The notes under the pieces are model-generated. The model worked only from the letters and a program-made list of their open reading frames with translations, had not been told where the DNA came from and did not search any database. Source: Paracoccaceae bacterium Fryx2 (GTDB lineage Bacteria; Pseudomonadota; Alphaproteobacteria; Rhodobacterales; Rhodobacteraceae). From it: a stretch of DNA of 64,000 nt. The stretch covers positions 62,001 through 126,000 of the forward strand of contig JAVSGI010000003.1 of assembly GCA_032334235.1 (NCBI GenBank), in the 5' to 3' direction. Each line of letters opens with the position of its first letter. Within the stretch, counting starts at the first letter, position 1. This document shows, in pieces, positions 36,293 through 45,388 of the stretch. A program made the translations under genes and the position numbers.

Positions 36293-36630
36293 TTGCGAAA
36301 CGGGCGGTCGAGCTCCGCCTGGGCAAAATACGCTGAAGCTTTGCGCAGAATCTCGTTCGCTTGCCGCAGTTCCCGGTTCTCGCGCTCAAGCTCTTTGATC
36401 CGCGCGATCTCAGCGCTGGTAGGTCCCGGCCGTTCGCCACCATCGCGCTGGACCTGTCGCATCCAGACGCGAAGGCTGTCCGTCGAACAGCCCAATTTAC
36501 CTGCAATCGCCGTCAGCGCCGCAGCCTCGCTCTGATAATCATCGCGGTGTTCCATCGCCAGCCGCACCGCACGCTCGCGGAACTCAGGTGAATACGGCTT
36601 CGAGGTCTTCTTCTTTGAGGTCTGTTCCAT
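36289..36630 (-). CDS. IS3-family transposase OrfA
   Basis: A 113-residue HTH protein with 'KPYSPEFRERAVRLAMEHRD', 'IAGKLGCSTDSLRVWMRQVQ' and a C-terminal leucine-zipper-like segment 'ARIKELERENRELRQANEIL'. It binds IS ends and supplies the N-terminus of the OrfAB fusion. ATG 36630 is chosen; TTG 36639 is a possible alternative. Confidence 0.9.
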   Translation of the reverse strand: MEQTSKKKTSKPYSPEFRERAVRLAMEHRDDYQSEAAALTAIAGKLGCSTDSLRVWMRQVQRDGGERPGPTSAEIARIKELERENRELRQANEILRKASAYFAQAELDRPFRK

Positions 36631-36681
36631 AACGGGCAATTCTCCGAGAGTTTTGCCCTCCGGTAAACCCGGGGCGGTTCA

Positions 36682-37861
36682 TCTCCCAGCCGTCGACCTT
36701 GCGCATCTGGATCTGGCCGGATGCCAGCAGCGCCCAGAGCAGCATCGGCACGGTCTCGGCGCAGGGCAGCACGGTCTGGGTCTTGACGCGGCGACGGAAC
36801 TCCTCGTTCAGCCGTTCGATGGCGTTGGTGGTCCGGGCCGACTTCCATTGCGACGGGTCGAGGCGGGTGAAGCTGAAGAGCCGGTCCCCTGCTTCTTCAA
36901 GGCTGTCGGCAACGGCCTTGCACTTGAGCTGCCACTTGCGCAGGAATGCCTTGCGGCGGGTCTCGATCCCGGCGGCGGTGTCGGCGCAGATCATGTCGCG
37001 GTAGTCCTCGGTCAGCTCGTCGTGCAGGTGCCTGGGCGCGTGCGCCAGCAGGTTTCGGTGCTTGTGGACCGTGCAGCGCTGGATCGGCAGAGCCTCGCCC
37101 CACAGCGCGACCAGAGCGGCTTCCAATCCGGGGGCGCCGTCAACAATGACGAACTCGGGCCGCTTCAGACCGCGGGCATCAAGGTCGTCGAGGAACTGGC
37201 GCCAGGCAGATGTGCTCTCTCCGCCCATGTTCTTGATGGATAACAATACCTTCTGCCCGTCGCGGCGGATGCCGATCGCCGCCAGCACCGAGATGTTGGT
37301 GGCCTTCCGGTCCAGCCGGGTCCGGATCACGGTGCCGTCGAGGATCAGCCGGACGATGTCCTCGTCGGCCAGGCTGCGGGCCGACCAGGCATCCCAATCC
37401 ACCTTCACCTTGCGCCAGGCCCGGCTGACCACATCCTTGCTGACGGCGCCCTCGAACAGCCCGAACAGCGCCCGCTTGACGCGCCGGGTGTTGGTCCCGG
37501 CAAGATAGACCGCCGCGATCAGCGCCTCGGCCTTCTTCGTCAGCCGCTGGTAGCGCGGCAGCGCCTTCGAGCGCCATTCCTTAGCCTTGCCGTCCTCGTC
37601 CTCGACCCGGGCGCGGGGCACGCGCACCGTTTCGGTGCCGAAGGTGCCGGTCAGCTGCCGCTCGCGGTGCCCGTGGCGATAGCCCTTCGCCTTCTCGTCG
37701 CCGCGACCGTAGCGCATGCGGCCGAGAAACTCGGCCAGTTCCTCTTCAAACATGGTCTCGATGGTCGCGCGGACGCTCGCCCGCAGGCGCTCCTCGATCG
37801 GGTCATACCCGGTCGTGTCGGGCAGTAGCGAAAAGGCCGAGCTGTCGGTAATGTCGTTCAT
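36682..37861 (-). pseudogene. IS256-family transposase, C-terminus cut off by IS3
   Basis: A mutator-type transposase of about 393 native residues. 'FLGRMRYGRGDEKAKGYRHG', 'LILDGTVIRTRLDRKA', 'EFVIVDGAPGLEAALVALWG' and 'QRCTVHKHRNLLAHAPRH' are family motifs. Catalytic acids lie in 'LDGTV', 'VDGAPG' and 'ERLNEEFRRR'. After 'QMRKVDGWEM' the frame enters the IS3 inverted repeat and gains foreign residues to 36584; the last residues and the left end of the IS256 element are lost. The right end of the element probably lies near 37915. Confidence 0.85.
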
Positions 37862-37920
37862 GGCGTGATCTCCCTGGCGGTTGGCGCCGCCGGCTGGGTG
37901 GGTTTCAGTTCACCCGGAGA

Positions 37921-38108
37921 TTACGCCGCCTTCAAATTTCCACCACTCCCGCGACACCACCGATCCTCGTCGGTTTTGGTTTGGGCACGCGCGCCGGGTG
38001 CGGTGAGGTCAGATTGCTCAGGCGCTCGGCGCGCTTGGGCGGGTGTCAGGTCGCCCAGCGAGGAATGCGGCCTGACGTTGTTGTATTCGTAGCGCCAACC
38101 CCTGGGGC
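37921..38108 (-). pseudogene. IS3-family OrfB C-terminal remnant
   Basis: The frame reads 'GWRYEYNNVRPHSSLGDLTP' and 'AQARRAPEQ', the standard end of an IS3-family OrfB, then a non-conserved tail to a stop at 37921. Everything upstream of about 38108 is unrelated, so only the last part of the gene remains. It abuts the right end of the IS256 element. Confidence 0.75.
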
Positions 38109-38290
38109 TAACCTGCGTTGCAGCAATCCATCGGCCGTGGCGTATCTGCTGGTTCAACCAGAGGTAGCGAAGGGCAATGATGTGCGTGCCGCTTCAGCGC
38201 GCGACGCTGCCACTCTTTCTGATCCATTGTCGCGCGCGCTGCCGGTTTTGCTCGGCGGGGCGGACCCGGCCAATGTTCACTGAACACAGG

Positions 38291-39748
38291 ATGACGATGC
38301 GGATTACATGCACTGACAGGATCAAGACGGGGGTCGAGGGGCTCGACACAATTCTGAACGGCGGGCTTGTGCGCGGTGCGGCCTATATCGTGCACGGCCC
38401 CCCGGGGGCCGGCAAGACCATCTTTGCCAACCAGGCGTGCTGCAACATCGCGCGCGGCGGGGGGCGGGCGCTCTACGTGTCGCTTCTTGCCGAGTCTCAC
38501 GACCGGATGATGATGCACATGAGCGCGATGAGCTTCTTCGACCGGAGCCTGGTCCCGGCCTCGATCGTGTATCTGAGCGCCTTTGCCACCCTGCACTCGG
38601 ATGGGTTGGCGGGGCTGCTTCGGTTGGTCTTCGAGGAAAGCCGCTGACATGATGTCGGCCTTGTCGTGCTTGACGGCCTGTTCGTCGCGCATGACAGCGC
38701 CGCCGACGAGCGGGAATTCCGGCGTTTCGTCCACGACATTCAGGGGCAGGCGGCACTTGGAAATCGCACGCTGCTGTTGCTGACAAGTCAGAGCCACAGG
38801 GAGGGATCGCCCGAGCATACCATGGTCGACGGCGGGATCGAATTCCTGGACGAGATGTGCGGGATGCGCGCGGTGCGCAATCTGGTCGTGCGCAAGCAGC
38901 GCGGCGGCGCCTTCATGCGGGGCCGCCACCAGTTCCGCATCACGGAGAATGGACTGGAGGTCTTTCCGCGGCTCGAGGCGCTGATGAATCACAAGCCGAC
39001 GCCTTCGGTGACCATCGACCGCGTCAGCACCGGGATCACCGGTTTCGACAAGATGATCGGCGGCGGCTATCCTGCGGCCTCCGCGACGGTCTTGGCCGGC
39101 CCGTCCGGTTCGGGCAAGACGACGTTCGGGCTTCAGTTTCTGGCGCAGGCGACGCCCGAGGCCCCCGGCCTGCTGTTCGGCTTCTATGAAACACCCGCAA
39201 GGCTGCTGACGAAGGCGCGCAGCATCGGCATCGACATTGACGGCCTGATCGCCTCGGGCGCGCTCGAGATCATCTGGCAGTCGCCGGCCGAGAATCTGCC
39301 CGACGAACTTGCCAGGCGAATGCTGACCGCGATCAGCCGGCGCGGCGTGAAACGCGTGTTTCTCGACGGCATCGGCGCGTTGCGCCATGCCTTCCTGTTT
39401 CCCGAGCGTCTTCCGCTATTCGTCAATGCCTTGAGCGCAGCCCTGCACGAGTCCGGTACCACGAGCGTTTATTCATTGGAGATGCCACAGTTGTTCATGC
39501 CCGAAAGGATGGCGATGGACGACCTGTCGCAAATGGTCGACAATGTCGTTCTGGTTCACTACGCTCGACGAGCCAACCATATTGCCAACAATATGGATCG
39601 CGAGCTGCTGGTGCTGAAGATCAGGGATAGCGGCTTTGACACATTCCCGGAGGTCTTTCACATCAGGGACAAAGGCGCACAGTTTGGCCAGGGCCATACC
39701 GGCGGCCGTCGGCCCGACGAAGCCGTCAGCGTCGGCGATGGCGCATAG
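38291..39748 (+). pseudogene. KaiC-like ATPase gene with an internal stop codon
   Basis: A two-domain RecA/KaiC-family ATPase of 485 codons. Domain I has Walker A 'GPPGAGKT' (about 37-44), domain II 'GPSGSGKTT' (about 269-277), with 'TGVEGLDTILNGGLVRG' and 'TGITGFDKMIGGGYP' opening each domain. At 38645-38647 the frame contains TGA (GAG GAA AGC CGC TGA CAT GAT GTC), and coding continues in the same frame with 'VGLVVLDGLFVAHDSAADE' (Walker B of domain I). One change from CGA (Arg) would explain it. A GTG at 38666 could start a domain-II-weighted product. Directly followed by a receiver gene. Confidence 0.8.
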
Positions 39749-40120
39749 ATGGCATACATCCTGATCGTCGAAGACGAACTGATCATCGCGCTTTCGGCCA
39801 GCATGGTGCTGGAGGATGCGGGCCACAAGGTGGTGATGGCCGCAAACGGCGAAGCGGGGCTTGCGCAAGCCCTGTCTTCCGCGCCTGATCTGATCATTTC
39901 CGACTACATGATGCCCCGGATGAACGGCCTTCAGATGATCCGGGCGTTGCGCGAACGAGGTGAGACCACGCCCGTGATCCTCACCACGGCCGTTCCGGAG
40001 TGTGGTCTGCCCTTGAACGATGATCCGGCTTATGACGCGTATCTGATCAAGCCCTACCATGACGGGTCGCTGATGGACGCCGTGAACCGGCTCCTGGACA
40101 GGGGGTCGGAACAAGGATGA
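39749..40120 (+). CDS. CheY-like single-domain response regulator
   Basis: A 123-residue receiver domain. The acidic pair is in 'LIVEDELIIAL' (E8/D9/E10), the phospho-accepting D52 in 'LIISDYMMPRMNG', T79/T80 in 'VILTTA', and K101 in 'LIKPY'. No output domain, so it acts by protein contact or as phosphate relay. Its ATG follows the KaiC-like stop with no gap (TAG ATG), so the two were one unit; KaiC-like/receiver pairs are known in Proteobacteria as signalling modules. Confidence 0.88.
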   Translation: MAYILIVEDELIIALSASMVLEDAGHKVVMAANGEAGLAQALSSAPDLIISDYMMPRMNGLQMIRALRERGETTPVILTTAVPECGLPLNDDPAYDAYLIKPYHDGSLMDAVNRLLDRGSEQG

Positions 40121-40227
40121 ACGCACGAAGAATGTCCCGGATGAGGTGATGATGACCGGGCGGGGGCAGCCAGTGCTGCGCCGGCTCCCGTTGTCAAGGT
40201 GATCACAGCCCCGGCAATGTGGCGCCC

Positions 40228-40256
40228 CGCTGGCCGGGCGCATCGCCCGGCCAGCG
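40228..40256. terminator. Bidirectional hairpin between receiver gene and proX
   Basis: A perfect 13-bp stem (40228-40240 with 40244-40256, 3-nt loop) sits between the convergent receiver and proX genes. No strong U-run, but position and stability fit a shared terminator. Confidence 0.6.
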
Positions 40257-40266
40257 GAGGATGCGC

Positions 40267-41295
40267 TTACTGCGTCGCAACCCGTGCCTTGCCGAGCCAG
40301 CCATCCACCTGGGCCCGGTGTCCGGCGATCCAGGCCTTTGCCTGGGCCTCGATGTCGGCATCGCCCGCATTCATCGCGGCATTCTGCGCGAAGATGTCGG
40401 CCAGCGGAATCTCGACCGCGGTCAGCAGGGTTCGCACGGCCGGATTGTCTTGCAGGAACGCGCTGTTGGCCACCGGCACGATGTCGTTGGCCGGGAAGCC
40501 GAGCTTGCAGGGATCATTCACGCAACCGACGACACCCGGCCGCGTCGCGGCGTCTGCGAGCTTCATCATGTCGCCCGGTAGATCGACCCTTGGCACCTCG
40601 ATCCAGACGACATCCTCGCCCGGAACCAGTTCGTTCACGGTCCAGTTCGGCGTCCAGGTGTAGAACAGGATCGGCTCGCCAGCGCCATAGGACGCGACCG
40701 CATCGGCCATCGAGGCGGAATAGCCGGCCTTGATCGGGTTGATGTGGTCGCGCAGTTCGTAGGCGTCGAGGTGGTGCTCGATGTTGATCTCGCAGCCCCA
40801 GCCCGGCGGGCAGGCGACCAGATCGGCCTTGCCGTCGCCATCGCGGTCGAAGGCTTCCTGAACCTCGGCCCGCTTGAAATCGTCAAGCGAGGTGATGCCG
40901 AACTTGTCGGCCGACGCCTTGTCGACCAGATAGCCTTCCAGTGCGCCACCCCTGGCCACGGCGCCAACGGTTTCGGCCCCGGTCTCGAAGGCCGCGCGGT
41001 AGGTGTCGTGCAGCGGGAACCAGCCATCGACCCAAAGCGTCACGTCGCCGTAGGCCACCGACTGATAGAAGGCCGGGTTGTCGAGCGTCATGGTGTCGCC
41101 CAGCGCATAGCCCAGCTCTTGCAGGAGTTGCTTGTAGATTTCGGTATGGAACCAGCCGGTATCCCAGGTGGGTTGGGCCATGACGATGGTCACGCCTTCA
41201 CCGGGCTTTTCCTGGGCCAGGGCAGAATGTGCCGTGGCGGTGGCGAGAAGCGCGATGGTTCCGACGGTGGTGAGTGTTTTGCCGAGACTGAACAT
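40267..41295 (-). CDS. proX: Glycine betaine/proline ABC transporter substrate-binding protein
   Basis: A 342-residue periplasmic binding protein with a signal peptide (about 1-27, 'TIALLATATAHSALAQ'). 'TIVMAQPTWDTGWFHTEIYK', 'DVTLWVDGWFPLHD', 'CPPGWGCEINIEHHLDAY' and 'EPILFYTWTPNWTVNELVPG' match ProX; the Trp residues (W44, W48 area, 'YTWTPNW') form the aromatic cage for quaternary amines. Third gene of proV-proW-proX, 73 bp after proW. It would bring in compatible solutes under osmotic stress or as nutrients. Confidence 0.92.
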   Translation of the reverse strand: MFSLGKTLTTVGTIALLATATAHSALAQEKPGEGVTIVMAQPTWDTGWFHTEIYKQLLQELGYALGDTMTLDNPAFYQSVAYGDVTLWVDGWFPLHDTYRAAFETGAETVGAVARGGALEGYLVDKASADKFGITSLDDFKRAEVQEAFDRDGDGKADLVACPPGWGCEINIEHHLDAYELRDHINPIKAGYSASMADAVASYGAGEPILFYTWTPNWTVNELVPGEDVVWIEVPRVDLPGDMMKLADAATRPGVVGCVNDPCKLGFPANDIVPVANSAFLQDNPAVRTLLTAVEIPLADIFAQNAAMNAGDADIEAQAKAWIAGHRAQVDGWLGKARVATQ

Positions 41296-41368
41296 GCGTT
41301 GCGGTCTCCTTCCGATTGACTTTCAGACAAGATGGGCGGGCCGGATGGCCCACCCGCGAAAGGGCGGT

Positions 41369-42301
41369 TCAACCCGCCTTCTTGGTTGCACCTTCGGGGG
41401 CGGAGCCCCGGAAGCGGAACAGGTTCATCAGGCTCGCGCCCAGCGACAGTCTTGCGACCTTTGCCTTTTCGGCCAGCCCCTGGGTGATGCGGTCAAGCAC
41501 GATGGCAAGGATCACGATCCCCATGCCGCCCGCCGTCGCCCCGCCGACATCCAGCCGGCCGAGCCCGGTGTTCACCACCAGCCCAAGGCCGCCCGCGCCG
41601 ATCAGGGCCGTGATGACCACCATCGAAAGCGCCAGCATCAGCGTCTGGTTCAGGCCCGCCATGATGGTGCGCAGCGCCAGCGGGATCTGCAGATCCCACA
41701 GCATCTGCCAACCGGTTGACCCGAAAGCCTGCGCCGCCTCGATCAGATCCTCGCGCACGTTGCGGATGCCGAGGTTGGTCAGCCGCACGATGGGCGGCAG
41801 GGCGAAGATGATCGTGGCGATGATGCCGGGCGCCATGCCGACGCCGAACAGCATCACGATCGGCACCAGATAGACGAAGGACGGGATCGTCTGCATGATG
41901 TCGAGCACCGGCCGCGTGACCTTCCACATCCGGTCGCTGCGCGCGGACAGGATGCCGAGCGGGATGCCGATCATGGCGCAGAAGATCACCGAGGTCAGGA
42001 TCATCGCCAGCGTGGTCATGGTCTGGGGCCAGAGCCCGATCATGTCGATGAAGGCAAAGCCGACAAGGGTGAAGATCGCCATGCCCCTGCCGACCACGCG
42101 CCACGCCATGCCGGCAAAGACCGCCGTGGTCAGCAGCATCGGCACGAACAGCAGGAAGGTGTTGAGATTGTTCAGCACGACCGTGACCGGCACCTGCGCC
42201 GCGCGGAAGGCGGGGCGGAAGTTCGGCACCAGCCAGCCGCGCACGAAGGCGGTCACCCAGTCGTCGAACGGGATCGTGATCAGATCAGCGGGACTGAGCA
42301 T
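41369..42301 (-). CDS. proW: Glycine betaine/proline ABC transporter permease
   Basis: A 310-residue inner membrane protein with a MetI-like permease domain. The EAA loop is in 'EDLIEAAQAFGSTGWQMLWD', with 'LQIPLALRTIMAGLNQTLML' and 'ALSMVVITALIGAGGLGLVV' typical of ProW. Five to six further hydrophobic spans are visible, and the N-terminal 'FDDWVTAFVRGWLV' matches the family. ATG 42301 overlaps the end of proV by 17 bp. Confidence 0.92.
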   Translation of the reverse strand: MLSPADLITIPFDDWVTAFVRGWLVPNFRPAFRAAQVPVTVVLNNLNTFLLFVPMLLTTAVFAGMAWRVVGRGMAIFTLVGFAFIDMIGLWPQTMTTLAMILTSVIFCAMIGIPLGILSARSDRMWKVTRPVLDIMQTIPSFVYLVPIVMLFGVGMAPGIIATIIFALPPIVRLTNLGIRNVREDLIEAAQAFGSTGWQMLWDLQIPLALRTIMAGLNQTLMLALSMVVITALIGAGGLGLVVNTGLGRLDVGGATAGGMGIVILAIVLDRITQGLAEKAKVARLSLGASLMNLFRFRGSAPEGATKKAG

Positions 42302-43511
42302 CGGACGCCTCCGGTTCCGTTGAAGGGGTGTCGGCGGACAGTTGCGCCAGCACGTCGCGCGGCTGCACCACGCCCACCAGCCGGTCGCGGCTGTCGGTCA
42401 CCGCGATCGGCAGCCCCGATCCGGCCGCGCTGTAGAGCGTGTGCAGTTGCGCATCGCCATCCACCGCCGCGAAATCGGTGATCAGCGCCTGCCCCAGCGT
42501 GCCGGGTGGCCCTGCCCCGTTGCCCGCCTGCGCGGCCAGATCCTTGTAGGTGACAAGGCCCACCAGCCGCTCGCCATCCACGACGTGCAGGGCATGGCTG
42601 TCGTTGTCCTCCATGATCCGCAGGGCCTGATCCGAGGTGTCGCTGTGCAGTTGCACCGAGGTCGGGCGCCCCGAGATGTCGTCTGCCGTGAACACGCGGC
42701 CGCGGTCGATGTCGGCCACGAAGGCGGCAACGTAGTCGTCGGCCGGATTGGTCACGATCTCCTGCGCCGTGCCGATCTGGACCAGTTCGCCATCCTTCAT
42801 GATCGCGATGCGGTCGCCGAGCAGCAGCGCCTCGTTCAGGTCATGCGTGATGAAGATGATCGTCTTCTTCATCGTCTGCTGCAACGTCAGCAGTTCTTCC
42901 TGCATCTGGCGCCGGATCAGCGGATCGAGGGCGCCGAAGGGTTCATCCATCAGCAGGATCTGGGGGCCGGTGGCAAGGCCGCGCGCCAGCCCGACGCGCT
43001 GCTGCATCCCGCCCGAAAGGTCCGACGGCAGGCTGTCGGCCCAGGGTGCCAGCCCGACCATTTCCAGCGTCCGCAGCGCCTCCTCGCGCCGCTCGGCCGC
43101 GCCCACACCCTTGATCTTCTGGCCATAGGCGACATTGGCAACCACGGTCCAGTGCGGGAACAGGGCGAAGTGCTGGAAGATCATCGCCACCTTGTTCCGG
43201 CGTATCCGCCGCAGGGCCGATTGCGCACAAGAGGCGATGTCTTCCCCGTCTATAAGGATTTCCCCGGCCGTTGGCGCAATCAGCCCGTTCAGCATACGCA
43301 CCAGCGTCGACTTGCCGGACCCCGACAGCCCCATCACCACGAAAATCTCGCCCTGTGCGACCTCGAAACTGGCATCCTGCACGCCAACGGTCGCACCGGT
43401 ATCTTCAAGGATGGCGGCCTTGCCCTCGCCCTGCCGCAGACGCTCCAGTGCCCCGGCCGCGTTGTCTCCGAAAATCTTGTAGACATTCCTGACGGATAGT
43501 TTCGCCTGCAT
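42285..43511 (-). CDS. proV: Glycine betaine/proline ABC transporter ATP-binding protein
   Basis: A 408-residue ATPase. 'VRNVYKIFGDNAAGALERL' opens the ProV family; Walker A 'GLSGSGKST', signature 'LSGGMQQRVGLARGLA', Walker B 'ILLMDEPFGALDPLIR' and 'IIFITHDLNEALLLGDRIA' follow. Two CBS domains (about 285-395: 'SVQLHSDTSDQALRIMEDN', 'SGLPIAVTDSRDRLVGVVQP') probably sense ionic strength as in OpuA. ATG 43511 is preferred (CAGGGGG upstream); the frame extends 26 codons further without homology. Confidence 0.93.
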   Translation of the reverse strand: MQAKLSVRNVYKIFGDNAAGALERLRQGEGKAAILEDTGATVGVQDASFEVAQGEIFVVMGLSGSGKSTLVRMLNGLIAPTAGEILIDGEDIASCAQSALRRIRRNKVAMIFQHFALFPHWTVVANVAYGQKIKGVGAAERREEALRTLEMVGLAPWADSLPSDLSGGMQQRVGLARGLATGPQILLMDEPFGALDPLIRRQMQEELLTLQQTMKKTIIFITHDLNEALLLGDRIAIMKDGELVQIGTAQEIVTNPADDYVAAFVADIDRGRVFTADDISGRPTSVQLHSDTSDQALRIMEDNDSHALHVVDGERLVGLVTYKDLAAQAGNGAGPPGTLGQALITDFAAVDGDAQLHTLYSAAGSGLPIAVTDSRDRLVGVVQPRDVLAQLSADTPSTEPEASDAQSR

Positions 43512-43971
43512 GGGCCCCCTGAAAGTGCCGCCGGCCGCCCGACATGCGGTCATGAACGGGGGGCTGCGGCACACGCTGCATGTCGGCAAAAAACACTCGG
43601 GCGCGATCCTTCACTGATCGCACAGGTGCCTCTGGCCTTGTGATATGATGTGGCCCTTGTAGCGCCGATCATCGGAAACTTCAACCCGAACGCCCGGATT
43701 CTTGCCTTGCCCCGAGGTTTGCCCGCATCCGGCGCAGCCCTGCCACGGAGAAACGGCGCAATGGAACCGGCCTTGGCCGGTCGTGTCTGCCGTGTGCTGC
43801 GGTGGCGTTTGCCGCGGCTCCACCGACCCCGCCCCGGCCCCGTCACCACCGCGTTTCCTGCCGTCTGCCCGCGGTTTTGACGGGCCGCGGAAGCCCAAGC
43901 CAAAATCAGTCAGAGAAATCCGGGAACGTAACCGGGCGACTTTTGTTGACCCTTTGGAAGTGGAGGACGCC
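43512..43971. other. Gene-free stretch between proV and a divergent small gene
   Basis: No credible coding frame. It must contain the proV promoter (minus) and that of the small gene at 43972. A GGAAC-N16-TGTT element lies at 43923-43947. Confidence 0.5.
43923..43947 (+). promoter_or_regulatory. Possible EcfG/general-stress-type promoter
   Basis: GGAAC (43923-43927), 16 bp, TGTT (43944-43947): one base off the alphaproteobacterial EcfG consensus GGAAC-N16/17-CGTT. It stands 25 bp upstream of the start codon of a small charged protein, a common kind of general-stress target. Confidence 0.4.
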
Positions 43972-44331
43972 ATGAAAGAGAAGACACCTTCAAACGAAGC
44001 GCTACGAAAAAAGGGTGGGGTGATCGATCAACGAAATCAGCAGATCGATCCTGCCGGCGAGCGGCGCGCCGATCCGAATGAAGTGGCCAGGCGGTCACAG
44101 AAACAGCCCGGCCAGGACCTGCGCGACCCTCAGGTGGATGCCGACCATGGCGATGAACCCAAACACGCCAGGGAAAAGCGCACCCCGCCGGGAAAGCGTC
44201 AGAACGCGCAGGGCGATCCGGAGGGTTCGGCGCACAGCCCGGACGAGTTTGACGTGATGAACCCGCAAAAGCAGGGGCTTGGCGACAAGAAGCCGGATCA
44301 AAGCCCCGCAAAGCCTGACGGAGAACGTTAG
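43972..44331 (+). CDS. Small highly charged hypothetical protein
   Basis: A 119-residue protein almost without hydrophobic residues, rich in Lys, Asp, Gln, Pro and Gly ('NEALRKKGGVIDQRNQQIDP', 'KHAREKRTPPGKRQNAQGD'), so probably disordered and very soluble. Family not recognised. ATG 43972 has GGAGG 7 nt upstream, and the frame is well defined by this start. A GGAAC-type promoter candidate upstream suggests stress induction. It is convergent with tadC. Confidence 0.65.
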   Translation: MKEKTPSNEALRKKGGVIDQRNQQIDPAGERRADPNEVARRSQKQPGQDLRDPQVDADHGDEPKHAREKRTPPGKRQNAQGDPEGSAHSPDEFDVMNPQKQGLGDKKPDQSPAKPDGER

Positions 44332-44407
44332 CGGGGTATCTGCCCGGACTTCCTGAACCGCGACACATCTTCGCGGCCACTGTAAAATGCGCCGTGCAAC
44401 GCTGCGC

Positions 44408-45376
44408 CTAGTTCGACATGATCTGGATCGCGGCGGGGGTGATGATCACGGCGAACAAGACGGGCAGGAAGAAAAGGATCATCGGAACCGTCAGCTTGGG
44501 CGGCAGCGAAGCCGCGCGCTTCTCGGCATCGCTCATCCGCATGTCGCGGTTTTCCTGCGCCAGCACGCGCAGGGCATGGCCCAGCGAGGTGCCGTATTTC
44601 TCGGACTGGGTCAGACCGGACACGACCGAGCGCACGCCGTCAAGGTCGGTCCGCATCGCAAGGTTGTTGTAGGCGGCACGCCGGTCCGGCAGATAGGCCA
44701 GTTCGGCCGTCGTCAGCGACAATTCCTCGGCAAGCTCCCTGGACTGGCCGCCGATTTCCTCGGCCACCTTCCGGAAAGCCGCTTCGCTGCTCATGCCGGA
44801 CTCGACGCAGATCAGCAGCAGGTCCAGCGCGTCGGGCCAGCTTTGACGGATCGAGATCTTGCGCTTGGCAATCCGGTTCTTGATGCAAAGCTGCGGCAGG
44901 AAATGGCCCATGATGGCGGCACTCACGGTCATTGCGGCACGCGCCGCAAAGGGCAGGTCGGGCCGGATCACCACGAAGACATAGAACACGGCAAGCATGA
45001 AAACGATGATGGGAACCAGCACCTGCAGCGCCTGAAAGGCGACCATCGGCGCCCGCCCGCGATAGCCCGCGATCAGCAGCAGACGCTCTGTTGCGCCGTC
45101 GTCCGAGCGCCACAGCAGGTTCAGCCGTTCCACAATGGCGGCGAACATGCGTCGGGGTTCCCGGAGCAGCAGCGCACCGTTCTTGTCGCGGTCGCGATCT
45201 GCCCCCCCGCGCAACCGGATCCTTTCCCGCTCGTCGGTCAACTGGAGCACGCGCAGACCCAGGGCATTGCGCGCGAGCCAGGGCCACGCCACGGCGATGA
45301 TCCCGCAGAAGACCGCAATGGCCGCCAGTGCGGCGGCGATCAGGTCGGGGTCGATGCCCAGATCGGAAAGGCTCAT
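44408..45376 (-). CDS. tadC: Tad pilus inner membrane platform protein TadC
   Basis: A 322-residue membrane protein with a T2SSF domain: 'SWPDALDLLLICVESGMSSE', 'AFRKVAEEIGGQSRELAEEL', 'LAYLPDRRAAYNNLAMRTD', 'SEKYGTSLGHALRVLAQENR', and a C-terminal 'LPPKLTVPMILFFLPVLFAV' span. Partner of TadB in the platform that extrudes Flp pilin. ATG 45376 is preferred for its GAGGTGG spacing; GTG 45385 is possible. Last gene of the minus-strand tad operon. Confidence 0.92.
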   Translation of the reverse strand: MSLSDLGIDPDLIAAALAAIAVFCGIIAVAWPWLARNALGLRVLQLTDERERIRLRGGADRDRDKNGALLLREPRRMFAAIVERLNLLWRSDDGATERLLLIAGYRGRAPMVAFQALQVLVPIIVFMLAVFYVFVVIRPDLPFAARAAMTVSAAIMGHFLPQLCIKNRIAKRKISIRQSWPDALDLLLICVESGMSSEAAFRKVAEEIGGQSRELAEELSLTTAELAYLPDRRAAYNNLAMRTDLDGVRSVVSGLTQSEKYGTSLGHALRVLAQENRDMRMSDAEKRAASLPPKLTVPMILFFLPVLFAVIITPAAIQIMSN

Positions 45377-45388
45377 GTCCGCCACCTC

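Larger units (their letters stand above)
35346..36681. mobile_element. IS3-family insertion sequence, complete
   Basis: A 1336-bp element with 26-bp perfect terminal inverted repeats (35346-35371 and 36656-36681) beginning TGAACCGCCC and two overlapping genes on the minus strand. The bases flanking the two ends (CAT and TCT) do not form a target duplication, and the flanks come from different genes (DUF6538 integrase left, IS256 transposase right), pointing to deletion or recombination after insertion. Confidence 0.9.

Noticed and set aside
38645-38647. Selenocysteine or programmed readthrough at the TGA in the KaiC-like gene
   Set aside because: KaiC proteins have no selenocysteine at this place, the neighbouring residues suggest arginine (CGA), and no SECIS-like structure is evident just downstream.
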